From: Athripsodes cinereus
Taxonomy: Eukaryota; Arthropoda; Insecta; Trichoptera; Leptoceridae
Assembly: GCA_947579605.1 (NCBI GenBank)
Contig: OX388311.1
Span: forward strand, 27,592,951 to 27,656,950
DNA: 64,000 nt
Reading direction: 5' to 3'
Shown here: positions 44,572-56,196 of the stretch, in pieces
Position numbering within the stretch: position 1 is the first letter of the stretch
Layout: the number at the start of each line of letters is the position of its first letter
Position numbers and translations under genes: made by a program
Notes under the pieces: model-generated
Database searches by the model: none
Told to the model about the DNA's origin: nothing
The model's input: only the letters and a program-made list of their open reading frames with translations

Positions 44572-47500
44572 TCAATTCTCCCATTTTTTGGTTTTATCAA
44601 TATACTCCCCATCCGGTGAATCATAATTCTTGATAGGTGGTGTTGCAACTGTACCTTTTCCAGTGTAAGGCATAATGGTTGAATCCAACTGCAAAAAAAA
44701 TATCTAGTTATGATATCCATATTTTGTGAAGCTTATAACTAAACTTATCATTTTTCGACAAAAAACAGGCTGATAAATTTCAGCTGACAACCCCAAATGA
44801 CAACTGAGATACTGAGAAACACTGAGCGTTTTTCCCCCATTTTTATTTTCCTGTTTGGTCAGTTGGCTATGTAAGTTCTTGTTTTTTATTTCTACTAAAT
44901 TAGTTTCCGAACTTTAGAACTTTCATTAGTTTACCGGAATTATGTTCATAATTATATATATTTTAGAATTAGTTTTGTTAAAAAATGGTTCGTCTATTTG
45001 TACAAAACACAAGTTAGAGTCGAGGAAGTAACAATAACAAAAGTGTCATTGCACGTTTTAGGGAGTGTATTGTTTATCGTGGTTTCGGAGTAGGATAACT
45101 TGCAGTCAGTCTTCAGTGGTATTTTTTTTTTTCTGTATTTTGTGTTTAAATAATTTAAATGATTACACCTTAGTGTAATTATAGCTCTGTGGCTGTTGAT
45201 AATTTTTCTTTTACATAGTCAAAGATAACGCAGTAAAGGGGTAGGTACATTTTATTAGTCATTGAACTTTGTGAACGCATTTGATATTGTTACATTAAAT
45301 TTTATGTTCTTGAGGTAAATTTTTCTCTACATGCCCTAGTCTGCAATCTTATGTCTATGGACGAAATTCATTTGTAAAAAATAAATTTTGTGAAATTACG
45401 ATAACATACAATTTATAATTTTTAAATCAATGTTTTAAATGCTGTGTGTAAAAGTAAATTAATATATATTTTTTGTTAATGTTCCTTTTTTACAGTTGTC
45501 TGACCGCTCTAAAAGACTGATAATATTTATGAAACAAGACTAAATAAATATAAAATGCCTAATTTAAATAATATAAAGGATCAATTACGTAATCCTCCAC
45601 AAATAGATGTGGCCGAAGCAAGAAGAGCACAATTATATGACTTAGCTTTAAAAAAAGCAAAAAATGACTACAAGACTTCTCAATACTTGCTGAAGAGGGC
45701 AAGGGACGAATGTGATATACAGGAATTCATAAAAAGAAAGGCTAAAGCAGAGTGCGAGTTGGCAGAATCATTGTTGGAGCGTCACAAGAAAGAAGAAAAA
45801 AAAGACTGAAAAACCTCTCTTAGGATGTGCCATTATAAAAATATATCATTTGAATTAAGATCTGTGGAAAGCCATGTTTTTAAAGTAATTAAGTTTTCAA
45901 AATAATATAATATTATTTGTATATAAATATGTAAGTATAGAGTGAACATAATTATAAATTATGTTCAATTAAGGTCATTATTTTAAATAATCAATGTTAT
46001 GTTAATTTTTTTTTTTAAGTAAATACATAAGTAATATAATAATATGAATAAATGCTCTTTATGGTGACATAATTAAAATATTTTTTTGATTGCAAAAATT
46101 TGTATTTTCTAATTTGTCATGCAGACATCCGAGAATCAAATAGCTTGAACATATGAATTAAACTCTAAAAATGGATAACCATTGGGTAAAGATTATTAGC
46201 ATACCTACTGCATAAGGAATGCGAGAAATAAAAGAATTAACGCAAGAAGATATAATTAAAGTGGATACACAACATGAGATATTATTTTTACAATTAACCA
46301 TTGTAAAAGATCAAACTTGTAAATTTTGTTACTTGGGTTAGTCAAAAGAGATAGTGGCTTTGTGATAAACTCACTCTCTGTATGTTGATTGTATTTGATT
46401 TGAATGGTATTTTTTATAAAATTGTATTTTAATCAATGCGCAATATAGAATGAATAAATAAATTTAATACTTTGGGGGTTCAAGTCCCGACCAGGGTTTT
46501 ACCAAATAAGGTAATATTGTCTCTTCTAAGCCGTGTGTTAAATTTAGGGATATAAAAAAAGTTGCGATTTGGATAAATAGTATCCAAAGTGGTATCTTAG
46601 TGGAAAGAGAAGAAACTTAATTATTTGCATAGAGGTTTACAGAATAAGATTATCTTTGTTTTAAGATAACTTCTTAAATAAGCCATTAGAGTTCAGTGGT
46701 GTAACTGTGCCACCCAGTTTTTTAACATATCGACAGTTCTGAAAGAAACATGTTTAAGGCTTTTTATTTTGCAAGGTCTAGTGTCATGCTGCTATGCACT
46801 AGATGTCAGGTAACAACCTCAAAGTAGCATTCACTCTCATCCCGACAAGTGCAGGTGCCAATAAATTGCATTTATATATTCTTTATTCTTTTCCATCATC
46901 CGTAGGCCACTATTTGGGCACTTGGAATCGTCAGTTTTTGCAATGTTTTTTCTTTTTAACAAATTGAAAAAATCACTTTCAGTAACATCATACATATAGG
47001 AAACGACAAAAAAAAATACAAAAAAGAATTATGTAGTAGGTATATCAAAGTTATTTCAAGTGTAAAGGGCTCAAAAATAACTTCACGTCAGTATATTCAA
47101 ATCAATATAAACAAATGAGTCACATTGAATATAAATCGGTCAGTGCTAAATAGGGTGAACAGTCCCATTTAGCATTTCGTCAATGTTGTAAAAAGCTTTT
47201 CCAACAAGATACTTCTTCACCTCTCTCTGATACATTTTGTAATTGATCGCTTGATATATGCTGAATATATGATCGCTTCTGTCCAATGTGGCACATTAGT
47301 TGAAGGCGTGAAGATATTTAATGTCCCATTGAACGAAAACAGTTTCATACAAATTTAAAGAGTAGTTTATCGCATTTGGCGATCGACTACGAACTTTTGG
47401 ACAATGTACATAATATTATATTATAATGTTATAGCACATTGTCGCAAAGTTCATTTGTAGTCGATCGTCAAATTCAATTTGTCTAGGGCTGCTGAGCGAA

Positions 47501-49082
47501 TGCTGGCTGCCATCTACGAGGCACGGAACCAGCTTTTTTCTGGATATGTTACCTTTATAGCTTCCTCATAAAGAGTCTCTGAGACCTCCCACAACTCATC
47601 TAGTGCTTTTTCCTGAGATGCCATAATGCATTCAATGTTCTTGATGTCAGCCAATCTGTCAGTATAAAGATTACGAGCCCATTCCTTTTCCAACAACGCT
47701 CTGTATTCCGTTGTTTGTTCTGAGACAACTACAGGGTTTCGAGAATATTTCCTGAGGAAAAATTAGATATATAAAATAAGCAGATGGATTATGAACAAAA
47801 TAATAAATAAGATTAAATTATGTTTTAGACATCAAATAACCCAAATCCATCCAATCATACATTAATTGAGTAACTGGTTGATCAACTGCATGTAATAAAC
47901 TTGTACTTATTAAGAATGGAGGAGGGGGATATACTCGATTAAAAAAATTCAGGGAACATCTTATTTTTATTTTATCACAAACGCCTTAAAAAATTAAGAG
48001 TGAACGAGAATGGGCACGAATTGAGCAAGAGAAGTGAATGTATATGCATGAGGAATTGCATGAATGTGGAGCAAAGTAAAATAGTATAAATGGACTTTAG
48101 TTTTACTTCACAAAAGATGTGGTATGAAACAATTGAGAAGATAATTTATTATTACATGAACACAATAATTATATAAATGGAGTTATTTTGTAGAATTACG
48201 ATTTTCTAAAAGAGCGCCAGAATATTTCGCTAATGGGCTGTACTACAGATTTCTCCCTCCGCGCGGTTTTCAAAATTCTATTGAATAACTGTCACTTTTT
48301 ACAATCTGATGAAACTTACTGTTTTTCTTCAATGAGATGGTAAGGTACTTCTAAATCTTCAATAGGTTTCAACTGTCTCGCATGTTTCTGTAATCTTCTA
48401 ATTTGCTTTTCCATTTTGCGTCGTCTTCTTTCTTCTTTTTGTTTAATAAGAGCTGGATCCACTCTTTTTTTCTTTTTCAATGGTTCTGCACTAAAATATT
48501 TAAATGAAAGGATATCAAACGTTAATGGGATCTAGGATTTCAAGAATAGTAGGAAAGTAGATATAATCAGAATTGAAGCATGGAAGAATTACATAAAATT
48601 TGCATTATAGTTGGAAGCTGCCTCATCATATCCTCTAAAAGTCAGACTTAATGAATGGTGGATGAAATTTTGTGAAAGTGGAGACTAAAAATAGGTCTAC
48701 ACAGTTGATAATGAAAAAATTCTAAGCTGCTGCTTAAGTCCTGGGTACGCCTTTAGCACATTTATTATATTTATATGATGGATAAAATATGTGTACATGG
48801 TACAAGGCCACTAGGGTATGGTTAGCTAATATTAATTAAATGTATTATTTAGAAAGAATAAATAAATCCTAAAATTCATACTCACAATAGGCATGGAGTT
48901 ATTCTGAACAATGCAGGTTTATAAGTAGTAATTGTCCGAATATTCTGTTGAAATTGAGGACGCAGAGATAACCTAAAAACGCATAATAATCTAAATACGA
49001 GTATTCATGTATTTTTTAAAATTAAATACGAAAAAATCTTCATATACCTGGCAAATGAACTTAGTAGAGATATTCCTGACAT
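44572..49082 (-). CDS. mRpL40: Mitochondrial ribosomal protein L40, 5 exons, 202 aa
   Basis: Exons: 49082-49048, 48972-48886, 48490-48320, 47751-47553, 44688-44572; all phases match. The N-terminus is basic and Ser/Leu/Arg-rich (MSGISLLSSFARLSLRPQ), as expected of a mitochondrial presequence. The core matches the L40 family in KKKRVDPALI, the basic helical RRLQKHARQLKPIEDLEVP, the EYRALLEKEW segment and the ASQEKALDEL...EEAIK segment. The last exon gives GTVATPPIKNYDSPDGEYID, matching the family's C-terminal TPPIPNY..PEGRYND block, which confirms that this distant exon belongs here. Total length is close to the human protein (about 206 aa). It is a structural component of the large mitoribosomal subunit. 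The 2.9 kb intron 4 contains a gene on the opposite strand and a MITE. Confidence 0.9.
44831..45495 (+). other. Probable 5' UTR exon and intron of the nested 84-aa gene
   Basis: GGCTAT|GTAAGTTCTT gives a strong donor at 44871. TTTTTTACAG|TTGTCTGACC gives an acceptor with the exon starting at 45496. The first exon would start somewhere around 44.75-44.85 kb. Inferred from splice signals only. Confidence 0.5.
45555..45809 (+). CDS. Small basic/acidic helical protein, 84 aa, unknown function
   Basis: ATG at 45555 opens an 84-residue frame with almost continuous charged, Ala/Leu-rich helix (EARRAQLYDLALKKAKNDYK ... ELAESLLERHKKEEKKD), suggesting a coiled coil. There is no signal peptide, membrane helix or domain I recognise. 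Evidence for a real gene: an uninterrupted coding-like composition in an otherwise AT-rich intron, a 5' intron with good donor and acceptor, and a polyadenylation signal AATAAA at about 46047. It is nested antisense in mRpL40 intron 4. I cannot name a family. Confidence 0.6.
   Translation: MPNLNNIKDQLRNPPQIDVAEARRAQLYDLALKKAKNDYKTSQYLLKRARDECDIQEFIKRKAKAECELAESLLERHKKEEKKD
45810..47370. other. 3' UTR of nested gene and remaining mRpL40 intron
   Basis: AT-rich. At about 46475-46510 GGGGGTTCAAGTCCCGACCA resembles a tRNA B box and may be a SINE remnant. Nothing else recognised. Confidence 0.4.
47371..47490. mobile_element. Foldback MITE (family F1), one end lost
   Basis: CGCATTTGGCGATCGACTAC pairs with GTAGTCGATCGTCAAATTCA near the right end, which continues to TTTGTCTAGGGCT. 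The matching outer left terminus is absent. It sits in mRpL40 intron 4, some 60 bp from the exon-4 donor. Confidence 0.75.
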
Positions 49083-49636
49083 AATATTATACGGTTATAG
49101 GAATTATAATGAAAATTATATGAATCAACAAACGTCAACTTTTCCTCCCCCTGTCTCCGGTGTCAAAATTCAAAAACTCAAAAGTTAAAAAGTAGACCAC
49201 CCACAAAAAAATATCACGTAAAAATATTACAGTAGGTACTTATTTTAGATGATTTTATTTATTTTAAAAATCATAAACTGTTTCTGTGTTATGAGTTATG
49301 ATAAAGAATTGAACTGTGATTAGTTTTTTTTTTTTTAAATATAACATAATCATTATTCTCAATTTTGTAATATTGCAACATTATTAACTTCCATCTGTGA
49401 AAATTCTCTAGAAGTATTATCTTATTTTAACAACCTTCGGAATTGTTGTGTAGGTATTTATTGCGAAAGAGGCGCTGTGTCATAAACAAATTTTTAGTAT
49501 TATGGATTTTATTATTTATGTTTTAATTTAATTTACCTTGAGCCAAGTTATAATTTTTCTTAATTCATCTTAAAAGTTTTTAAGTAATTGAATTTATATT
49601 TAAATAAATATCTAAAAATTGACATACACCGTCGCA
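49083..49636. other. mRpL40 upstream region; no other feature seen
   Basis: Presumed promoter side of mRpL40. AT-rich towards the tRNA gene. Confidence 0.4.
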
Positions 49637-49707
49637 GCATCGGTGGTTCAGTGGTAGAATGCTCGCCTGCCACGCGGGCGGCCCGGGTTCGATTCCCGGC
49701 CGATGCA
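49637..49707 (+). tRNA. tRNA-Gly (anticodon GCC)
   Basis: Full cloverleaf: acceptor GCATCGG/CCGATGC with discriminator A; A box TGGTTCAGTGG; anticodon stem CTCGC/GCGGG around loop CTGCCAC with anticodon GCC; T arm CCGGGTTCGATTCCCGG (B box GGTTCGATTCC). No intron; CCA is not encoded, as in eukaryotes. It is followed 6 bp later by a T run (TTTTT at about 49713) that can serve as Pol III terminator. Confidence 0.97.
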
Positions 49708-49762
49708 AACTCTTTTTGATTTTTTTTGTATGTATATTATAATTTTCTCTTGAACAGAGAAC

Positions 49763-49862
49763 TATAAATCTACAGACCCGCTCGTGAGGACAATTTTGGT
49801 TTGAAAGAGGGATAATAGGAGTCTATGACACATCTGGGTCTGGGTGGGTCTTTCTTCAATGA
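49763..49862 (+). repeat. Interspersed repeat with GTGAGGACAATTTTGG
   Basis: GCTCGTGAGGACAATTTTGG, then CACATCTGGGTCTGGGTGGG and TCTTTCTTCAATG, also present at 11325-11395 and partly at 35290-35345. Class unknown. Confidence 0.55.
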
Positions 49863-50475
49863 ATAGATTACTGTTATAAATTTGAAGCACATATTTTGTT
49901 GAACTCTAAGTAACATTAAGTAATTGAAAATAAAATACTCTTAATTTTTATGGAAATTCAATTTTAAATATTGTATAGATAGATAATTTTTTTCCATTGG
50001 TTCAGAGAAGACATTCATAAATCATATTCATACTGTAATTCTGTCTACATGTTTCAACTAAACATTAGTCTAGGTAAGGTATATAGCTAGGAATTTAGTT
50101 TTTATCTCTTTCACCAAGGGACAGTATCTAAACTAAAAGGAAGTAATTATTACTGATAAGAAAGTATGTAAATAAATTAGAACAGCCTGTTAATCTCATT
50201 AGGCACTTAAATATATTATGCATTAAAAGTCTAATAAAAGAGCGTTCAGTCAACTTTTTTCAAAATGTAATCAATAACAAATACAAAAAAAAAGATACTT
50301 CATTCAATAATGTCATTTATAGACAATCTAAGGAAGCCCAGATGATACAATATTACACATTTTCTATCATGCATAGCGGATTCTGTGACAATTGAACAGG
50401 CTTTCAATTAATCTGTGACACTAGAGGAAAATCACTAGCTTTAGAAAAAAATAAGAAAGACAAGACTGCAGCCCT
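49863..50475. other. AT-rich intergenic DNA, nothing recognised
   Basis: No ORF, repeat or RNA gene supported. Confidence 0.5.
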
Positions 50476-50740
50476 ACTCCCGACACAATCTAAATGCGAT
50501 CTAATCTTGTTTGCATCTTAAAATGGCGAATTGGTACTTTTGAACACGGTCTAAATCTTAACTTTTAGACAGATCTAGTTTGATGTCTTAAAAATTCGTT
50601 ACGATCTTAACATTTGTATGAAATCGGTACTCTTGACACAACATTGCCAAGGTCAAATCTTAATAGACGTCTTAAAACACAATCTAACAACTGTCAAAAC
50701 TTAAGATTGCTGTGGAGGTGCATTTTAGCAATCTAAAAGT
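50476..50740. repeat. Repeat with CCCGACACAATCTAAATGCG
   Basis: It begins CCCTACTCCCGACACAATCT and is full of AATCTTAA/TTAAGAT words. The reverse complement of 56197-56340 starts similarly (GGGCTACTCTTG..., then CCCCCGACGCAATCTAGTCT), so the two are copies of one hairpin-prone family. Confidence 0.5.
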
Positions 50741-51734
50741 CTTTTTCCATAGTTTTTCCATCTTTTTACAACGCAAGTTTGTTTATTTTTTAGAATAATA
50801 TTTATTTTAGTATATTTCTAATACTATTTTTCTATCTTGCTGTGTTTTTTACGCAAATAAAATTTGGTGTTGATTGTTAGTTTTTTCTGAGTCGCTTGTT
50901 TTGAAGTTTTACTGTGAGACTAGTTTTAAAACGAATAATGCATTGTGGAATTATGTCGTGAACAGTGTATGTGTTGTTTATCTGACTACTGTCCTATATT
51001 CTCATTCATTGGAGATATACAAGGCCTCCATCCTGTAACAGACGACGCAAAAACATGGATTCGCACCCCCTCTGAATCAAGTCTAGCGGGCTATAAGAAG
51101 ATGAGTGAAGAATATTATTTCAAAACTACATTATTGTTCAACAACGACTCAACTGGATTGGCCATAACAACAGGCACCCAGGTGTGCTCATCACCATGGA
51201 GAAGGGCAAGACAATAGGCACAAATGTAAATGCGGACCAAGAAACACCTATATGGATCAAATAAGGACATGAATTGTGGTACGTACATAGAATTAAAGGT
51301 TAATTTCTATAATAAGTTATCCAGTAGTACCCATTAAGAGAAGATATAAATTGATGATCATAGTTGTATTTTTTATTATTATTATCGTTCACTGTATACC
51401 GTTACAAGATATTATAGAAGTGCTCAGATGGCAATATTGGGACAAGGGAATGAATCTCGCCCAGTGAATGCCATATTATTTATGTACATAAATGCATAAT
51501 TATGTCATGAAATTCAACTATGCAGAAAATAAATCATAATTAAGTTTAATCTGTACCCCTCCCCTAGTTCATATCCGAATGCCCCACGATATCTTGTAAC
51601 AGTGTACAGTGAAAGATAATAAAAATAAATACAACGATGGGTATATATCAACGGTATGGACTATGGATCATCAATATAGGTATATTCTCTAACTGGATGC
51701 TATTGGATAACCTATAGCAGAAATTCACCGAATT
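50741..51734. other. Non-coding; short ORF and minor repeats only
   Basis: A 90-codon frame at 50945-51217 has no recognised features. ACAAGATATTATAGAAGTGC near 51400 is the inverse of a segment near 10690. Confidence 0.4.
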
Positions 51735-51865
51735 GAAGAGACTAATGTCCCATCCATCCTGAATGTTTTAATTTTTTGTTGGAACAAAGAGGACACCTTG
51801 GAAGTTTATTACATGCAGCTGCTCTGCTTGCCACCCCAGTTGTGAGATATGCTATAACGGTGTAG
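51735..51865 (+). repeat. Family T repeat, 3' part
   Basis: CCATCCTGAATGTTTTAATT, GTTTATTACATGCAGCTGCT and GTGAGATATGCTATAACGGT, ending GTAG where the SINE at 51866 begins. Confidence 0.6.
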
Positions 51866-52105
51866 TTGGCTGGTGTGGCGCGGAGGTAACGCTCTTGCCT
51901 TTGAGTCACGAGGTCCCGGGTTCGATTCCGGCCAGGGCAGATTGAGGAATGACCTTTTTCAAATTGTCCTGGGTCTGGGTGTTACAAGTATATGTGTTTA
52001 GTGCATTGTAAATGTGTGTATCGTCGCGTTAGTACCCATAACACAAGATTCATCTAAGTTTGGGACTAGCTCGATCTCTGTGAAATATCTATGTATGTTA
52101 TGTTA
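51866..52105 (+). repeat. tRNA-derived SINE (family S2)
   Basis: The head looks like a tRNA gene: A-box-like TGGTGTGGCGCGGAGG, then a GCTCTTGCCTTTGAGTCACG anticodon-arm region, then B box GGGTTCGATTCC. The body contains GGTCTGGGTGTTACAAGTAT and GTATCGTCGCGTTAGTACCC and ends in a TATGTTATGTTATG run. The acceptor stem does not pair, so it is not a functional tRNA. Confidence 0.75.
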
Positions 52106-52486
52106 TGTCTATACAAATGTCTTATGTCTATAGTAATGGTAGTAGTAAAGAGGCTAGCAGAAATTGGATGATATGAAAACTGATGTTCTTGAAACATCCA
52201 GGGGTAAATGGTGGGAGTCCCTTTCTTAAATGTTGACTAGCATAAAATAGAGATGAATGGAGAATAAATTCTAAATACTTTTTGCTTGTGTTACACAATA
52301 ATACATTATTTCCCCTTATTAAATAATATGTTTCGTTTACAGGTTATATTCGGATATTATTTAGTTAAAATATTCTTGGAATCATTCTCAACCGTCTCCA
52401 GATAACCTTTAATGGTGCTGATGGGACCATTTACAGAGACAATAAGCACTGACACATCACACCACTGTTTAAGGAGCTACATTGAA
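52106..52486. other. No feature recognised
   Basis: AT-rich sequence up to the LINE fragment; nothing supported. Confidence 0.4.
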
Positions 52487-53235
52487 TGAGAGTCCCAAAG
52501 AGAGTAGACTTCAAACTGTACCTCACGGTTCATAAAGCCTTGAGCGGTGCAGCACATCTATGCCTCGCTGAGCTCTGTCCCATCGACAAAACTCTATTTA
52601 TTTATTATTATACATATTTATTTATTACACATATATACAGCTTAAAGCTTTTATAAAATGGTATTAAAAATTCAAACAACAATTAATACTATATAAAAAT
52701 AAAAAGCAATTAAAAATGTATAAAATGTAAGATAGTATCATTACACTTTTAAAAAAATAAATATCAAAATACCATAAAAATAATTGCATTGAGCAATTAA
52801 TAAAAGAAGAAATACACAATATTAGTCAAACGTTAAAATTAATAATGAAGAATTCCCAGATAAAACAGTCAAAATTCATGGTATCAATCAGAGTTCATTC
52901 AATAAACAATTGAAACTACACATCTGTCACAAAAAGTTTGAGACGGAGAAAATAAAATGCCAAATGTCACAAAAACAAAACACAAAAAACAACAACAAAG
53001 CAAAAATTATACGAATATTTCAAGAATTCATAAATAAAGATTCCAATTTGGAGCGGTGCGTGGCCTTTCACTTAGGTCGGAGAACAATAGATTGCTCTTG
53101 ATTCCCTCACATCACTCTGATTTCTACTTTTCATCTTTTAGCATTCACACCGCTAGACTTTGGAACCAGCTTCCCTCTACAATCCGCACCAGCTCATCGT
53201 TTATGTCTTTTAAAAATAAATTAGTCTCTAGGTGA
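52487..53235 (+). pseudogene. LINE RT C-terminal fragment split by an insertion
   Basis: 52489-52595 reads RVPKRVDFKLYLTVHKALSG then AELCPIDKTL. 53071-53235 reads LRSENNRLLLIPSHHSDFYF, then SFSIHTARLWNQLPSTIRTS and a stop. Together they match the C-terminal region of CR1/Jockey-type RTs, where a ...R.F...P.LWN.LP..IR pattern is typical (family knowledge). About 475 bp of AT-rich DNA separates the halves and starts with a TATTTATTTATTA run, so a retroposed sequence probably inserted here. It is a different family from the LINE at 27.3 kb. Confidence 0.7.
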
Positions 53236-53385
53236 TGAACACTACATTCCTTATATATATGTTAACTGTTTATTATTTAATTATTTGAGATAAATAAACA
53301 TTATATTTTGAAATTTATGTTTTTTTTTGCCTTTATCATTGTTGTCAATTAAATTCTTATAAAACTGGAATATTTTTGATTCATC

Positions 53386-53690
53386 GTGTCAAACATGGCA
53401 AAAATGCTGATGCACAATACCATTCTGTTACCGACACTTATGTTTATAAGCGAAACTTGGACGTGGTTGAAAAAGGACGAGAGTGGAATAAATGCTGTGG
53501 AGATGCGTTCACTGAGAAGAATGGTTGGTAAAACGTTGCGAGATAGAGTGAAGAATGAGGATATCAGGAGAATGAGCGGATGTGAGAGGAATGTGTGTTA
53601 ACAAAGATATGATGAGCGAATGCACGATGAAAGGATGAAGTAGATGATGTGTGTATCTGAAAGAGGGGGTGTGACGAAGCGCAGAGTCCA
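53386..53690 (+). pseudogene. LINE RT ORF, C-terminal fragment
   Basis: Reads SNMAKMLMHNTILLPTLMFI, SETWTWLKKDESGINAVEMR, then NEDIRRMSGCERNVC before stops. Overlaps in family with 54399-55130 and 1487-1804. Confidence 0.75.
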
Positions 53691-53884
53691 AGTGCATATA
53701 TCAATCTATTTTATTTTATTTCATTTCATGTATGTATTTTATTTTATTTCATTTTTATATATTTTATTTTATTTAGGTTAGTTGGAAGATATCGCAACTC
53801 TGCGATAAACTCGCCCATTGTACAGATTTTTTCATGCATGTTGTATATAATTCCTGTTATCATATTCTGCACAATAAAGTTTAT

Positions 53885-54073
53885 TTTTTTTTTTTTTAAA
53901 AAAGCTATATCTGGGTTTTTGTAATAAACCCAAATACAACCTTATACACCTTTCACAGTAAGCTACTAAAAGCTTGTGTCGTGAAAGGGGAGTTTGCCGG
54001 CACCTGGTATCGAACCACGGACCCCATGTTCACGAGGCCGAGACTCTACCTCCAGGCTACCGACGAACTCGAA
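53885..54073 (-). repeat. S1 SINE, complete copy
   Basis: On the minus strand: head GTCGGTAGCCTGGAGGTAGA (A box), GGTCCGTGGTTCGATACCAG (B box), body CACGACACAAGCTTTTAGTA and GTGAAAGGTGTATAAGGTTG, then an AAACCCAGATATAG hairpin and an A-rich tail. The most complete copy in the window with 61738-61934. Confidence 0.85.
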
Positions 54074-54398
54074 CGACGAAGAACGTTATTATTATTGTAG
54101 CCTAGAATGTACACATCATCTGCATACATCAATGCATTGACCCGAGTTTAATTCAATTCAACATCCATCTTTCTAAAGGTTGCATTCACAAGTCAGACAT
54201 GTATCACAATAATTCATCCAATTTCCTTATATTCTCATTCAAATAAACCTTTAAAATACTTCTTCTATCTCTGTAATACACATTCATTAACACACATAAT
54301 AGAATTTAATTGCCTCACCATATAAACCAGATATTCCGTGGGGCTCCATTCATTCTGCCTATAATATATAAATTCATGATATATCCTGTCCTTTACCT

Positions 54399-55130
54399 TC
54401 ACGCCGTGTCCTGGGTGGGGTAGGCAGAGAGAACGGAACGCCATATTGATCTTTTTACTTACATACTTCTTTCGCTTCCTCTACATTCATCCAGTTTCTC
54501 ATACATGCACGCCGATTCCTCTTACTTAACATGCGACCGCCCTTGAGTATTTGATCCACAAGGTTCTTGGACGTCCGTGCTTTCTCACACCCTCTCTTTC
54601 AGATAAATATACCTTCTTCGTCAATCTTACACCATCCATTTGCTCTACATGACCAAACCATCTCAATTTATTTACACGCATTCTATCAACAACACTCTTC
54701 TTGCATCCACTCATTCTTCATATATCCTCATTTCTTACTCTATCTTGCAATGTTTTACCTACCGTTCTTCTCAGTGTTCGCATCTCCACTGCATTTATTC
54801 CACTTTCGTCCTTCTTCAGCCATATCCAAGTTTCGCTTGCATACATAAGTATCGGTGCGAGGATGGCGTTGTGCACCAGCATTTTAGCCATGTTCGAGAC
54901 ATTGCTATTAGATCGAAGTGCACCGTTCACTTTTCTTTCATCCATCGCAAACATACATATTCGTCCACTTGCTCCAAACATTCATTTCCAACCTTTATTT
55001 CACACATTGTTCTATCAATCTCTCTTTCAAACACCAGCACTTTCGTCTTAGTCACATTCATTTTCATCCCATTCATTCTGCAACTTTCATGTACAACTGA
55101 CACTCTCGCACTTCTTTCTTGCATGCTCTG
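54399..55130 (-). pseudogene. LINE RT ORF, C-terminal third, longest copy
   Basis: Minus strand: RMNGMKMNVTKTKVLVFERE, KVGNECLEQVDEYVCL, a frameshift, AKMLVHNAILAPILMYASET, WLKKDESGINAVEMRTLRR, NEDI, an in-frame TGA, MSGCKKSVVDRM, LRWFGHVEQMDG and RGVRK/HGRPRTLWI-type end, then the SVLSAYP region. At least one frameshift and one stop make it dead. It covers the region after the RT catalytic motif. Confidence 0.8.
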
Positions 55131-56196
55131 TAAGTTTCTTTCATCCGTTCCTTATATTTGTTTCTTTCATTGATTCATGATAAAGGTAATAATTAAAAAC
55201 ATATAAGTATACAACATTTATTTGAGAATGGTTCAAGACTTTATAAATCAAAATTTATTCAACTTATTCCTACTCAACTGTATTTTCCCTAGTTGTAGCA
55301 CCAAAAGTCAGGCATTGTTCTATGCTACAGGATCATCGTCCAATTATAGCTATTATTCATCAATGAATTGACTCCATGTAATAGGGAATTATCACTGTGA
55401 AGTTGATTTCAACTATTCAGAGTACACCATGAGCAAATGTGCTGTGAGCGGGTTTATTCAAAGGTTCATGCTTTCTGTTGAGAATATCCAGTAGTTTCTA
55501 TTGTCATGTTGTATTCATTGTCTCTTATATGTTGATTGTGTTTGTTCCAAGTTTGTTGTTTTTTTAAAGTAATTGTAGTGTAATAAGGCTATTTAGCCAT
55601 ATACTTTGTTAACAAATAAATAAATTGTTTTACTTCATCACACAAAAAAGAGCTTCTCTTTAAAGTTCGTAGACGATCATATGCAGACATTATTCATTAA
55701 TCCTTGTGTAGAAAAACATTTTAGTTAATGTCCAAATAAACCTATAAACAAAACATGTTATTTAATGCATTATATTTGTAACAAAGTACATTAATGATTG
55801 TTTCCACAATTCTTATTTCATACTTACCTAAATTTGTGACTTTCTGATCATTTTAATATAATAAATTCGCGTATACTTCTGCAAAAACAACAAACTAAAA
55901 CATCGCATAACAAACATTGATAACTGTCAGTGTCAGTGAGATAATAATAGACAATAGCAAAATATGTCATAGACAAAAATAGTGTCAATGCATAGGTTTT
56001 AAAAAATATTTTTTATAAATTAATTGCACTGTTATAGATCATTATATAATATCATTTTCATTTCATTTAATCAGAAATTGATATTAGATTTATAAAAAAT
56101 GTGGAAATACGGTGAAATCACGTGATATATTAGTTTTAATAATTCAGTTGTCGTGGTTGTCATGTTGGTACCCATAGATAACGGCGTTAGGAAATA
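55131..56196. other. No feature recognised
   Basis: AT-rich, no supported coding or repeat content. Confidence 0.4.

Noticed and set aside
44572..44688. Short exon first suspected to be a separate small gene (33-38 aa)
   Set aside because: Its TPPIKNYDSPDGEYID segment matches the C-terminus of the mRpL40 family, and its phase fits exon 4 of that gene.
50945..51217. 90-codon ORF
   Set aside because: No recognised motif, lies among repeats, no neighbouring splice sites that would extend it convincingly.
51866..51940. Possible tRNA gene
   Set aside because: A and B boxes are present, but the acceptor stem does not pair and a SINE body follows.
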